In this document: positions 51,411 through 63,342 of the stretch, piece after piece
Numbering within the stretch: the first letter of the stretch is position 1
Layout of the letters: each line of letters opens with the position of its first letter
Assembly (NCBI RefSeq): GCF_963678635.1
Contig: NC_087071.1
Location: forward strand, 18,849,613 to 18,913,612
Length of the DNA: 64,000 nt
Reading direction: 5' to 3'
DNA from: Symsagittifera roscoffensis
Taxonomy: Eukaryota > Xenacoelomorpha > Acoela > Convolutidae
Translations under genes and position numbers: made by a program
Notes under the pieces: generated by a model
Database searches by the model: none
Told to the model about the DNA's origin: nothing
Seen by the model: only the letters and a program-made list of their open reading frames with translations

Positions 51411-52279
51411 TGTAACCGTCGCCTACTTCGGTCACATATGAGGCTTAAGAAAAATAGGCCCTACAACCATTGGCTCAAGAGTCAGGGACACTAACTATCT
51501 GTTGTCTTTTTCTAACTCAAGAACGGTCGGAGCCAATTCGGTTCGCTTGCGATATGAGACTAGAACCCGTTACAGCTTAAAAGCCACTACCAAAATATCC
51601 CCCACTCTAGAAAATAAGAACGTCCCAATACTTAGGTTTCGAGATACCCAAAATACACGAACGCCGTTAAAAACAGGGTCGGAACAATCCGTTAAGTTAC
51701 TTTTTATTGGACAGTGGAACTTTGATCCATTTCAGTTTCTGAACATAACAACAACACACTCGAGAAAACTAAATTTGGAACTCACGTGTTGACACACTCG
51801 AGAATTGGGAGTAATTAAATTGGTGAGCAACTCGAGAATTAATTATAATAACTTGAGTAGTTCAATACTAATCAGTTTTAATAAAGGAAATAAGTTTAGA
51901 CTCTAGAGTCGAAGTTTTAGTCTGAACCATTGGGACACTCCAGCTGTCCACCTTTCCATTGAAGGTTCACTCTGGTTCAGTTCGAATAATTGTAATCTTC
52001 TCTCGTGATTATCTCGCCTCCTATTTCAGGATAAGACGGCTCTACTCGTGTCTTATTTTGTATCTGGCAGTTGCGAATAGCAATTTCCTGCTGTTTTCTT
52101 AATTATTTTCCCGCACTTGTAAAATCGGTCGTTCTGATTTTTCGTTTTATGTTTTCAGTTGTCGCGAGAAAACTGAGCATGACAGGCTCCATCCGAAATT
52201 TTTAAAAATAAAACTTCACTCCAAAATCACGTATATTCGTGTCCCTCAAGGTCAAACTTCCAGATATGACCGACTGGCA
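51411..52279 (-). repeat. 5' LTR of element C, shared with D
   Basis: 869 bp, direct repeat of 35249-36143. On its right side, after a ~33-bp remnant with the doubled word TACTTAAGAAA, a six-base GTTACA and the inverted leader begin (52313), so element D starts almost directly at this LTR. Confidence 0.85.
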
Positions 52280-52312
52280 TACTTAAGAAATACTTAAGAA
52301 ACACTCTAGAAA

Positions 52313-54493
52313 GTTACATAGTGTTTTTATGGCGCTCCTGGGTGTTTTTACGACATCATAACTACGGAGTTGAACCCACTTGACACAGCTCCGGGCTGCA
52401 TGCCCATTCTAGAGTACCGGTGGTACGGTTCAGCGGGAACGTGTAAACTTTCCGGTTGTACCGTGATAGTTTTTTAAGAAAACTTGAGAAAACTTCCTGG
52501 TACGCTCTCCGAACGAGGCCTAGCTAACCGAGTAAGGGGGGGGGGGGGTAAATAGGGGGACAAAAACACGAGCAAAAAGACAAAAGCGAAACAAAAACAA
52601 GAAAAAAGTATAGAAAAAGGAACAAAAACCATAAAACAAAAAAGACAGTGACTTTGATACCAGATCATTTGGATCAAACCTTTATATTAATTAAATAGTA
52701 TACCCATACTATTTTATAAGACCGATCGTTTCGATCAATCTAGCAATCTAAACCAGTGACTTCAATAAGGTGCCCGAGTGGGGGGCGTTCTTAAGGGTTT
52801 TCAGATAGATTGCAACCTAGCCAGACCACTAGGAGACTTGACTGGAAAGGATGACCAGCCGAGTGGGAAAGTGGTTCACAAGGACTGAACCGGACCCTTA
52901 GGAGACTTGACTGGAAGAGGTGACCAGCCGAGTGGGAAAGTGGTTCAGTGGGACTGAGCTGAACCGCTAGGAAACTTGACTGGAGGAGGTGACCAGCCAA
53001 GTGGGAAGGTGGTGCTGCTGTCAAGTGCATTGCACGTCAACGGAGACAACCAGCACGGGATCACTACAAGAGGACGCACAGGGGTATTCTCAAGTTGGGC
53101 AAACGGGTATCGTTAAAATCCACATCACTTTATAGGAGATAAGTGTAAAATTGGATAAGCGGAGCCCCATTGTTTTGAGGAAGTTTTTACACAAACAGGC
53201 CTGGAAACAGTTCTACGGTTTTCTCACGAGAGGTTTAGCACCCGGCGCTTAAGGGATTTTTCGGCTTAAGAGGGGCGCTAAAGAGGGGGGAGGTTAGAAG
53301 AGGGGTTGGTTAGGTTAGAGGTTAGCGGTTATAAATTGTAAAAAGGGGGGACACATTAGAGTAACTAATTGTTCGGCATCGTCGATTTAGTTACATTAGA
53401 TACTTACACGCGTTGGTTATAAGAAGCGGATATCCAAATTCAACATCAGGTTAAGGTAGGTACCCTGGTCGGATCGGTAGAGGGAACGGACTTAGACAGT
53501 TTTTGTGATACCCCATAAGGTCGCTAGCAGGGGGGAGGAAAACGCGTGGCAATCGGGTACCAGACATTTTTTCGGACAAAGATTGACATCTTTCAACCTT
53601 GAATTTTAGTTGAATTCATCTCTCTGTTTTTGAAACTTTCCTGTTTAAATTTTTACGTTTTGGTGAAAATTTGTTGTTGGTATTTGAGCGAACAGGTGAT
53701 CACAAGATACCTGCGAGGAATTTAGGGTTTCAAATAGCCTGAAACATCGAGAGGGAGATATATACAGGGGGGTCAGTATTTGGGTTTTGGCCGTTAAGAT
53801 AGGGATTTTGGGAAAGTTTTTACTAGAGCTCAAGTGGTGGTAAACGGTACAGTGGTTCAAGAGTCCCTACAACGAAGAAGAAGAGATCCTATATCCAGAC
53901 ACTCAGTGACAAGTCTTGGGACAGTACCGAAGAAGTCTTGGGACATTGCAGTCTGGGGACAGTCTTGGAGCAACACGGTCTTGGGACAGTCTCGGGACAG
54001 AGCAGTCTTGGGACAGTCTTGGACCAGAGCAGTCTTGGTACGAAACAGTCTTGGGACACTAGTCTTGGGACAGTAGTCTTGGGACAGTGGTCTTGGGACA
54101 GTGGTCTTGGGACACTGGTCTTGGGACAGTGGTCTTGAGACAGTAGTCTTGGGACAGTGGTCTTGGGACAGTGGTCTTGGGACAGTGGTCTTCGGACAGT
54201 AGTCTTGAGACAGTAGTCTTGGGACAGTAGTCTTGGGACAGTGGTCTTGGGACACTAGTCTTGGGACACTAGTCTTGGGACACTAGTCTTGGGACAGTAG
54301 TCTTGGGACACTAGTCTTGGGACAGTAGTCTTGGGACAGTGGTCATGGGACACTAGTCTTGGGACAGTAGTCTTGGGACAGTGGTCTTGGGACACTAGTC
54401 TTGGGACAGTAGTCTTAGGGCAAGGGCCTTGGGACATTGGTCTTGGGACACTAACAAGAAGTACTGGGACAACACTGAATAGTCTTGGGACAG
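52313..54493 (+). repeat. Inverted copy of the C leader
   Basis: The reverse complement of 49189-51416, with high similarity by eye, including the poly-G run (52540), the 69-bp repeat (52800-53010) and the minisatellite (53925-54480). The arms are about 2.2 kb with an LTR of ~0.9 kb between them. Confidence 0.85.
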
Positions 54494-54547
54494 AAGAGAG
54501 TACTTGAAACCCAACAAAAGGGAGAGTACCAGTATGTGTCTGGAGTG

Positions 54548-55371
54548 ATGGGGATGGCATACAACCCTTTCTTGGACTCGGAAGCCGGAGGCGCCCACAG
54601 AAACTACGAGGTGGCGGAGCTGCTGAAGTTCTGGACAGAGAAGATAGTGGAGATAGACACTGTAGAGAGAGAGAGAGACCTAGCCTAGGTTTGATTCTCG
54701 AGAAGACACCAGAAGTAATAAGTGTGCCGCGCTCAAGTAAAAGAGTCGAACTAAAGATGGGTAACGGGAACGGCATCTTGGCCACGAATCTGGGAGTGGT
54801 GTGGAAATTGCTGAGGCCCTCCTGGTGTCCAAATCCCCATGCGAGCCTGATCGAGGAAGTCGCGGAGCGAGTGAGACTAGCACCGACAGAGGATGAAGAT
54901 TTGGCGACATTGAGTATAGTGCATAGACTGATCCTGCCTCAGGTGAAGGAGTCAAGTGAAGTGACGAGTGGACTAGGGTCGGTGAAGAAAATGGAGACGG
55001 GCAGTTGTCTTGATTCGACGTGTGGGAATGGCGAGCACACCTGCGATGGACGATCATGCGTCAGGATACAGTTTTTCCAGAAAGAAGACCTAGTCACCTG
55101 ATTTGAAGACATTACCGAAAAGGAGAAGAGTGAAATACAGATAGTGGCTGAGTGTTACGCGAGTACCACGGTGAACCTAGCAACAGCTCTGGGATTCTTC
55201 TCAAGAATGTGCAGTCTCCAGTCACTGGAGAGGCTAGAGTCAGAACACCACTTGGTGACCGCGTTGAGCGTGGAGTCATGGCCTGGGGTGTTGCAAGTGA
55301 CCCAGAAACACATCAAGAGTTGGAAGGTTGGACTTGAAGCGGATATAGGATTTCCCATGAGCGAAGCTTCA
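54548..55371 (+). pseudogene. Element D ORF, unknown C-family protein
   Basis: Three pieces on +: MGMAYNPFLDSEAGGAHRNY (54548-54688), 54691-55101, and 55144 to the B junction at 55371, with frame changes near 54685 and a stop near 55099. The middle piece carries WKLLRPSWCPNPHASLIEE and a cysteine cluster DSTCGNGEHTCDGRSC (C-x5-C-x4-C spacing, possibly metal binding). The third has NLATALGFFSRMCSLQSLE and GLEADIGFPMSEAS. No counterpart occurs in element C of this window. It reads like one conserved but unassigned protein. Function is unknown. Confidence 0.5.
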
Positions 55372-55607
55372 AATGTGTTACTAATAAATCCTGAGGTCCG
55401 GTGCTAGGGGATGAATTTTGACCTTGTGAAGATTTTTAAAATACACATAGTTATATATCCAATTGTCTTTTTGCTATATCTACTGTATTTATAAATTATG
55501 TCAGTTGATATAAATGGGGGAGGTAAAGATTGGGCTGTTATTTTTGGCGGGGCTAATGGAAAAGGGTGTTGAAATTTTATTTAGTCTTAACGTAATTTCG
55601 AATTCTA
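55372..55607. repeat. Duplicated B segment, right copy
   Basis: Repeats 34949-35248 with two internal deletions and a few substitutions; beyond CGAATTC (55607) it continues into the rest of the proline-rich ORF, which the left copy lacks. Confidence 0.8.
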
Positions 55608-56530
55608 GTTTGAGACTATTATGTTGAAGTATTTGGATGTTATGTTCCTGAATATCTTTGTGGATATCTTGTCTATATTGTAGTCTGTTTAGTGCCCAGT
55701 TGTGGAGTCTACTACTTTCCTGATGTTGACCAAATAATAGTGGAGGTGCTACGAATGTATTCCAATCTAATCGTAGAGGGTTATTACTAGAAGATTGTTC
55801 TTGATATCTGGCGTCGAGGTTTGTAGGAACGTTTAGGGGAAAAAGTGGTAATATTTGACTTATTGAAGGTGTTGATGAAGGGAAAGGGTTTCTGGCAAGG
55901 TTGATAATGTTGTATCAGATGAAATTTTTATTGGTTCGTTCACTATATTTGGTTCACTTTGAGTGTATGAGTGTGTTGCCCAATATGGTAGGTGTTCAGT
56001 GGATGCTGGGGGATTAAAAGGATTTTCTCCAATTTTCTCTGATGTGGGATTTGAACCTAAATAATCTGATGGAATATTAATGTGCCTTGTTGTGCAGTGA
56101 GTGGGGGAGGTTCTGGTAATGAGCTACTAGAAAGATCTGAAGTATTTGATGCTGGTGATTGGGGTATATTAAAATGAAATCTGGGAGTTTGAAGGTTTCT
56201 ATTTCGTCTTGGATGTATGACTTGTCTATTTATTTCAAGTGTATTCTAATTTTGGCTAATATGTCTTACTCTATTAAGATCTTGTTGGAGAGGGGGGTAT
56301 ATGGTATATGTTGGTTGGTATTGTGGTTCGCTCAAAGGTGCGTGGCGAACAATTGGTTCTGATGGTTCAGATAACCGTGCATGTCTTTCCTCAAATGTGT
56401 ATAGGTTGTCTTGAAAAGAAATGCGGGTTGATGATTGGGGGTTTTTGGTAGTTGTTGGTGTGATTGGGTTTTCTTGGTAGGTTGCTGGTGGGGACTGGGG
56501 TGGTGGTGGCTGATTAGCAATTTTAAAAAA
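55606..56530 (-). pseudogene. Element B proline-rich ORF remnant
   Basis: The minus-strand sequence parallels element A 20932-21730, including the start STRISFQDNLYTFEE, in several frames with indels. No long ORF is left. The plus-strand ORF 56159-56362 is a shadow. Confidence 0.5.
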
Positions 56531-57565
56531 ATGTATGAGTTTTCAAGTTTTTATAAAGAAAATTTATGTTTACTATAGTATTCTTCAATGAAACGAATTA
56601 AAAGGAGGGTTGCTAAAGCGAATGTGATGACTGCCTTTTTAATACATTTGCTAAATGTCTTTATTAGGGATGTCAAAAAAGTGAGAAAATTACGAATACT
56701 AGAAAAAAATCAGTTCTACTAAAGATGGTTAGAAACATTTATATAGACTTGAAATTATCTTACCTATGGAGGTTATCAATGTTTTGGAAAGTTGGAAATA
56801 TATTTCGAATAGGTAATAGAAAAATTGAAAAAGGTTGCGAAAAGTTATTAAAAGTATTATCAAAGTTTCAAAAGTATCAGCTAGAAATAATATAAAAAAA
56901 TTAAGAAGGTAAAAAAGTTTTATGAAAAGGTTTGAAAATATATGTTTGAGATAATTGACCTTCGCGGAAAGAAGCTTTTAAGAAATGATTCGTTCCGTCG
57001 AATCTTTTTTAAGTTTTTGGGCTAAATTCAAGTGTGGTTGTATTATTTTTATGATTTTTTGACAAGTGGGTTGGTTTTTGTCGAATATTGTTGAGGGATT
57101 ACTTGATGGTGCTCGGTAGGTCTTCTTGGTTTTGTTTTTATTTAGTGGATAATTGGGAGTATCCAGGAAATTTTTGTACTTTAGGCTAAATGATCATGTG
57201 TCTTTTGCTCTTTAGGCGAATTTGCTATTTTTGATTGGAGGGTTTTTGAGGTCTGGGTTGGGAAAATATTGTTGATCTTCGTATTACTTGATAGGGTAGG
57301 ATTGTAATAATGAAATAGTATTTATTTTAGTTGTCAATTTTAAGCAGCTTGCTTTTTTTCAACTTGGAGGTCTTAAAATTGTAGTTATAGTTATGCCAGG
57401 ATATTAATATCTATCGGCTAGTTAAGTCGTATTGGCTAAGTAAGGTGATAAGTTTAAGTGATTTCTATGGCTGATTCTGAACTAGATCTGCTCAAGTGCT
57501 TTTCAGCATGTTAAAATGAATTGTGAAGGTTCAAAATGATTGCAAAGAATTTGGAGATGTTAACT
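56531..57565 (-). other. Element B membrane mini-ORF remnant and spacer
   Basis: About 1 kb corresponding to A 19845-20853 inverted. The membrane mini-ORF can be recognised near 56560-56730 but is disrupted; the rest is AT-rich spacer with no gene. Confidence 0.45.
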
Positions 57566-57569
57566 AAAT

Positions 57570-58393
57570 TTAAAGTTGTTTTTCAAATTCGAAATTCTTT
57601 AATATTTTTGATCGTGGGATGATTGTTTTATAATTTTTTCGTGGCTGACTTCTAAATCGTGATAATTCTCTATGTTCAATTTTTTTTTTGATTCTGTGGT
57701 AGAATCTTTTCTGTCGTTTTCCTATTTTTTCGTTCTTTTTGAGATGTTTGTGTTTTTGTTTTAAAAGATGTTTGGGGGCTACATGTTTTTGTTGGGTTGG
57801 TTTTTGATTCTTAATTTTATCGATGTTTTGATTTTGCTCAATTTTTGGATTGTTTCGAACAATTTTCAAACCTGTGAAGGAATATCATTGAGTTAATTCA
57901 CGAAGTGCATATTCTTTTGGGTAATAATTTAAGAGAAGGTTTAGATGTTGAAAAATTTCTTTTTTACTTGAGTTAGTAAGTTTGTATGTTACATCAGTAG
58001 GTTTATCAATTATTTGATATGGTCTTTTTCGGAGTGGTTGTAGTTTTTGGAAATTCCTTTTTGTGTAGTGAAGTTTGGAATTGAAACAAATGTTCCGATT
58101 TTTAAATCTGTTGCTGGTGTAAAGCGTGAAACATTTTGATGATTTATATTTTGTATTTGTAACAACTTTTGATAAAATTCTTGTGTTTTTTTATCTCTAT
58201 TTAAAATCCAATTGGTATGTGGGTCGGACTCTAATTTTAAAATTTGTGGGTGATGAAAGTGATCTTCATCATCTGTATATAATGGTTGATTGTAACACAT
58301 TGAATCTTTATTTGTTTGACTATAACCTTGTGCGTTTTTGTGAGCATTTGCTGTAAACATGATTGGTTTGCGTGGTTTTAGATTAAATACCAA
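57570..58393 (-). pseudogene. pol: Element B integrase C-terminus and tail
   Basis: ORFs 57570-57869 (basic tail ending SRSKILKNFEFEKQL, as in A) and 58010-58393 (VFNLKPRKPIMFTANAHKNA; then SRFTPATDLKIGTFV) match the A integrase end. A frame break lies between them (57870-58010), within the GPY module. Confidence 0.75.
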
Positions 58394-59087
58394 TTCTTAT
58401 GGTGAAATTCCTAGTGTTGTGGTAATTTGTGAATTAAAAGATAAGGGGAATAATTTTATATCTGCTGACCATTCGGTATATCGTGTATCATTTCCATTAA
58501 TGATAAATCTAAGATATTATTGTAATGAACGGTTCATACCTTCAACTAATCCGTGTGTCCAAGGTGCATGAGATGTACGTGGTTTATGTTTGACGTTATA
58601 TAAGTGACATAGCGTGATAATTTCGTTATTAATGAATTCAGTGCCGTTGTCTGAGACTAGTCTTTCGGGTAATCCGAATTTGGCTATCCAAGGTTCGTAG
58701 AGTGTTGTATATGCGTAGTAAGCATTACAATGGGGTACTGGATTGAGTGCTACGTAGTGGGTGAATGCATCAACAATAAGCATTGGTAAAAGTTTCCTTC
58801 GGAGGTTGGTGAAATTGGTCTTTTTGTGTCAAACGAAACTTTATGATTAATATATGGTCTTTTTCTTTAAAATCTTGTTTTTCTGCAATATGCTTTTGAT
58901 TTGGGTATGGTTTATTTAATTGACATATTATACAATCGTTGCATAATACTTTAACCCAAATTGGTGGATTTAAGAAATTAAAATTTTGGATAAAATTGGA
59001 GTATGTCTTTTCTGATCCTGAGTGTCCTTTAGTATTTAGTGTATGGCTGTATTGAATGCTATTAGCATCATACTTAAAGGTAGACAA
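58394..59087 (-). pseudogene. pol: Element B integrase core and zinc module
   Basis: ORF 58517-58783 has the DDE core landmarks LVSDNGTEF and NGLVEGMNR. ORF 58770-59087 has KGHSGSEKTYSNF and LCNDCIICQLNK, the HHCC module. The two overlap in different frames, so the gene is broken, but the catalytic residues are retained. Confidence 0.82.
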
Positions 59088-60260
59088 GGTACTTTAAAAT
59101 CAGGTGTTTGATATTCTAAAAGATCTGTGTTTTCAATTATTTTTGTTATTATTTTTTCTGAAATATGGAAGGAGTGTTTTTTTTCTCCTAAGATTGTGGT
59201 ATCAGCTTTCGTGGGTTTAGTTTTATTGTTTTATACTTGTGCCATGATTTCATTTGTCTGATAACTGGGTCAAAACTTTGGTGTTTTTGCAATAATTCTA
59301 GTGTAATTGTTTCTGTTGGAGGTAGAAAATTTTTGTTCTATTTCTGTTTTTCATAGGAGTATTGTGTCAAGTGGGTCATTAAGATTAAAAATTTGATTTA
59401 TCGTGTATATCGAATCAAGTGCTGATGGTCCTGAAAAGTTTATTTTATCAGTTAGATTTTCTTTTTCTATTAAAAGAAAAGAATCCTTTTTATGTGGTTG
59501 TTGTTTGATTTGTTTTTGTTGAGTATTATTTTTGATACAATGTGAATACGGAATTGGCATTAATGTAGATGTTCCTTGTAATTCAACCTCATAGTAGTTC
59601 TTTTTACAATCTAAATAGAGTGGAAAGTTTTGTAGATTGTTTTTTTTATTGATCTATGTCAATTTTTACTGCATATTTACATTCTATACGTTGTGAGGTT
59701 TCATCTTTGGCTAAGTAGAATTTAATGTTTTGTGGTATTTCAACTGTTGTTTTTCGTGTAAGGAATTCAAGTGGTGTATTTCTACTTGGGGTATCTGGTA
59801 ATGCAAGATTTTTTTTTCCTGCTGTCCAAACTACAAGTAAATTTAGAAAGTTCATTAGAATTAATTTATATCTATAAACTCAATAGTTTGGATTCGATTT
59901 TTATGTAAAAAGAAATTTAATAGGTTTGTGACCTGTGATCAAAACTGTTGGATGTTTTGATCCAAGTTTCAAAAAATCATATTCTGTAAGAGTATATATT
60001 ATAGCTGTTCATTCTCTCATAAGGGTAGAGAGTCGTAGTTCAGCTTGTGCAAATAAGCGAGAAATTGCTGATATGAGATTGGTTTTATTCGTTTCATTGT
60101 GAGATTGTAACAATGCTGCGCCGATGACAAAATTCGAAGCATCTCACATTGCATAAAATGGTTGATCTGGGTCTGGGATTGTGTTTGAAACTTTTCTGTG
60201 AGAAGCCTTTTATTTTCATCAAATCGTGTTTGATGTTCTGCTGTCTATTCAAAGTTGTTT
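59088..60260 (-). pseudogene. pol: Element B RNase H and linker, decayed
   Basis: ORFs 59351-59560 and 59646-59855 match the linker of A between RNase H and integrase (SHKKDSFLLIEKENLTDKI-like and LVVWTAGKKNLALPDTPSRN). The RNase H core (59880-60200) is recognisable from A only through short segments with stops. Confidence 0.6.
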
Positions 60261-60822
60261 TGTTGTCTAAGAATGTTAAAGAATGGTCTTAAACATAATT
60301 TCATTTTATAAACATTTTTACTTAAGAAATTTAACATTCCAAAAAATTCTTGGATTTTCTTTTTGTTTGTAGGTGGTTGGAGTTTCTGAATTGCATCTGT
60401 GCGGGATTTCAATGTCCAATAAATTTTACTCGCGTTAAGAAAAAAAGTGATTTGTCCGGTGCTGTTTTCATGTTTCGTTTTTTAGTTGTGGATGGTACTG
60501 TTCTAAAACTATGAACATTTCATCTTTGGTTTGTGATTGCATGAAAACATCGTCTAAGTATGTGATTGTGTTTTTCCTGAGTATAAGTGGTCTAAAAGTT
60601 TTACTCATAAATGCTGAAAAAACTGCTGGGCCTATGGATATTCCATACAATAATCTAATGAATTCGTAATGTTGATTTCCGATAACAAATTGTGTCAGTC
60701 GTCTTGATTGTTCGTCTAATGGCATTTGATTATATGCACTATTCATATCTGCGGTTGTGAAAAATTTACCGTTTAATTTTGTTAGATTTACTTGAATGGG
60801 TTCAATAGGTCAATTACAATCG
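60261..60822 (-). pseudogene. pol: Element B RT fragment with intact YLDD
   Basis: The 92-codon ORF 60468-60746 has MNSAYNQMPLDEQSRRL, LLYGISIGPAVFSAFM and ITYLDDVFMQ; unlike element A, the catalytic YxDD is complete. RT thumb sequence follows at 60261-60468 out of frame. Upstream RT, protease and gag are missing because the element ends at ~60822. Confidence 0.8.
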
Positions 60823-61708
60823 CAGCGCCACCGCCACCAACTAAATGAGAAGAATGTCGAGAATACTTCAGCTCGCTGGCGGAAGCTAGGAAGCATGTTC
60901 AGCTAGTTCACAACGTGTCAACTGATAGTATTTGTATCTTTTGTCATACAATCTTCCTCTCGGTTGAGAATGTCCGTCAACATATGTCGAAAAACCGTCA
61001 ACTACCCATTTGGACTCCGAGAAATGAGGTGGCAACATCAACTGCTCCAACTGAATCTGCGTTTAAGGGAAAGTTAAGACGATACGAGTTAAGCGTTGGG
61101 GAGGATGAATTGGATCTGATGAATGAAATTATGCGAAACAAAGAGGAGATTGATGCGTTGATAGACAAAAGAGTGCAGGAAGGACCCTGTAAGTTTCATT
61201 TGCATGTGGACGTGAGTATGATAAAGTTCTCGAGCGATACAAACGAAACTGGTGACGTGGAATTACGCCACGAGAAGACAATGTTATATCTGAGTTCTAA
61301 GATGATCAATGTCTTCTTCAATGGAATCGAGAAAGAGACATATTTGGAAATGATTGAGCATATGGCCAATATCATCAACACGTTCGCTTCTTACGGTAGC
61401 GGTTGGATTAAGGAGAGCATCGAAAAGCTTGCTGTAAGTTTTGCAGCATTTTCTCCGATCCGTGCTTGCTCATACATTGGCCTTCCCTATTCATTGAAAC
61501 CGGTGAAACAGAGTTTCACCAACATTAAAACGAGAAACGATTAGAAGTGCTTTCTATACTGCTTTATGGCCGCGTACCATGATCGATATTCAGAGACCAC
61601 AACTGCTCTTTACCCTGCTGCCCAAAGGTACCAACATCGAAACAAACTGAAAAATTACAAGCTCTCCCAAGAACTTGTTGTGGAAATTTAAGGCTGGTAC
61701 GAGATGCC
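60823..61708 (+). pseudogene. Zinc-finger/GSGW ORF fragment, Polinton-associated type
   Basis: A + frame open from 60849 to TAG 61542-61544, and continuing in the same frame with coding character to about 61680. Two C2H2-like finger remnants come first (AEARKHVQLVH; CIFCHTIFLSVENVRQH). Then comes a globular part ending GSGWIKESIEKLAV, ACSYIGLPYSLKPVK, NIKTRND and, after the stop, KCFLYCFMAAYH. I associate the pattern GSGW..I..L....P....YI.LP..L....NI.N.D..CF with proteins neighbouring protein-primed DNA polymerases of Polinton-like elements; this is from memory. It is flanked by two retroelement fragments and has at least one nonsense codon. Confidence 0.45.
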
Positions 61709-62498
61709 AATGGGACTAAAGTTGGTTAGAAACATTGATTAGACTTGAAAGTATCGTACCTGTGGAGGTTATCAAAGATTTTGGAAAGTTGAAAATATAT
61801 TTCGAATAGGTAAAAGAAAAATTGAAAAAGATTGCAAAAAGTTATTAAAAGTATTATCAAAGTTTCAAAAGTATCAGCTAGAAATAATAAAAAAAAATTA
61901 AGAAGGTAAAAAATTTTTATGAAAAGGCTTCAAAATATTTGTTAGAAATTTTTGACCTTCACGGAAAGAAGCTTTTAAGAAATGATTCGTTCCGTCGAAT
62001 CTTTTTTAAGTTTTTGGGCTAAATTCAAGTATGGTCGTATTATTTATTGATTTTTTGACAGGTGGGTTGGTTTTTGTCGAATATTGTTGAGGGGTTCTTT
62101 TATGGGGCTCGGGAGGTCTTCTTGGTTTTGTTTTTATTTAGTAGATAATTGGGCGTATCCAGGAAATTTTTGTACTTGAGGCTAAATGATCATGTGTCTT
62201 TTGCTCTTTAGGCGAATTTGCTATTTTTGGTTGGAGTGTTTTTGAGGTCTGGGTTGGGAAAATATTGTTGATCTTTGTATTACTTGATAGGAGAGGGTTG
62301 TAATAATGAAATAGTATTTATTTTAGTTGTCAATTTTAAGCAGCTTGCTTATTTTCAACTTGGAGGTATTAAAATTGTAGTTATAGTTATGCCTGGAGAT
62401 TAATATCTATCGGCTAATTAAGTCATTTTGGCTAAATAAGGTGATAAGTTGAACTGATTTCTATGGCTGATTCTGAACTAGATCTGTTCAAGTGCTTT

Positions 62499-63342
62499 TC
62501 AGAATGTTAAAATGCATTGTGAAGGTTCAAAATGACTGAAAATAATTCGGAGATGTAAACTAAAATAAAGTTGTTTTTGAAATTCGACTTTCTTTAGTAT
62601 TTTAGATCGTGGGATGAATTTTTTATAATTTTTTTTGTGGCCGACTTCTGAGTCGTGATAATTCTCTATGTTCAAAACTTTCTTTTTGATCCTGTGGTAG
62701 AATCTTTTTGTCATTTTCCTATTTTTTCGTTCATTTTGAGATATTCCTGTTTTTGTTATAAATGATGTTTGGGGGCTACATGGTTTTGATGGGTTGGTTT
62801 TTGATTCTTATTTTTATCGATGTTTTTATTTTGCTCAATTTTTGGATTGTTTCGAACAATTTTCAAACCTGTGAAGGAAAATAATTGAGTTAATTCACGA
62901 AGTGCTTTTTCTTTTGGGTAATAATTTAAGAAATTGTTTAGAAGTTGAACAATTTTTTTTTCACTTGAGTGAGTAAGTTTGTATGTTACATCAGTAGGTT
63001 TGTCAATTATTTGATATGGTCCTTTTCGGAGTGGTTGTAGTTTTTTGGAAATTCCTTTTTGTGTAGTGAAGTTTTGAATTAAAACAAATGTTCCGATTTT
63101 TAAATATGTTGCTGGTGTAAAGCGTGAAATAATTTGATTATTTATATTTTGTTTTGGTAACAATTTTTGATAAAGGGTTCTAATTTTAAAAGTTGTGGGT
63201 GATGAAAGTGATCTTCATCATTTGTATGCAATGGTAGATTGTAACACATTGAAACTTTATTTGGTTGACAATAACCTTGTGCGTTTCTGAGAGCATTTGC
63301 TGTAAACATGATTGGTTTGCGTGGTTTTTGATTAAACACCAA
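62499..63342 (-). pseudogene. pol: Element E integrase C-terminus and tail
   Basis: ORFs 62499-62714 (basic tail FIPRSKILKKVEFQKQL), 62756-63163 (SRFTPATYLKIGTFVLI; LQPLRKGPYQIIDKPTD, the GPY module) and 63142-63342 (VFNQKPRKPIMFTANALRNA). The GPY module is intact here, unlike in B. Frame breaks separate the pieces, and about 60 bp are missing near 63170 relative to B. Confidence 0.78.

Larger units (their letters stand above)
35249..52279 (-). mobile_element. Element C: Ty3/gypsy-type retroelement, 17 kb
   Basis: LTRs 35249-36143 and 51411-52279 in direct orientation (TGTAAC..CTGGCA on +, so TGCCAG..GTTACA in the element's sense) bound a minus-strand gag, protease, RT, RNase H and integrase order plus two downstream ORFs. 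It is more GC-rich than elements A/B. It includes a 2.5-kb internal tandem duplication. No short target duplication was found (flanks ATTCA and TACTT). Confidence 0.85.
52280..55371 (+). mobile_element. Element D: head-to-head deletion derivative of the C family
   Basis: From 52313 the + strand carries GTTACA (the end of a C-type LTR) followed by the C leader through the minisatellite (to 54493). Gag is absent. After the minisatellite, ORFs of another C-family gene follow (54548-55371). There is no 3' LTR; the element stops abruptly at 55371, where element B resumes. It is an internally deleted, truncated copy. Confidence 0.7.
55372..60822 (-). mobile_element. Element B, 5' half (continued)
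   Basis: After the C/D composite, the minus strand resumes element B: a repeated env-start/proline-ORF segment, proline-rich ORF, membrane mini-ORF, spacer, integrase, RNase H and RT, in the order expected for A read backwards. It ends inside RT at about 60822 and is followed by an unrelated ORF. Neither protease nor gag is present. Confidence 0.8.
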
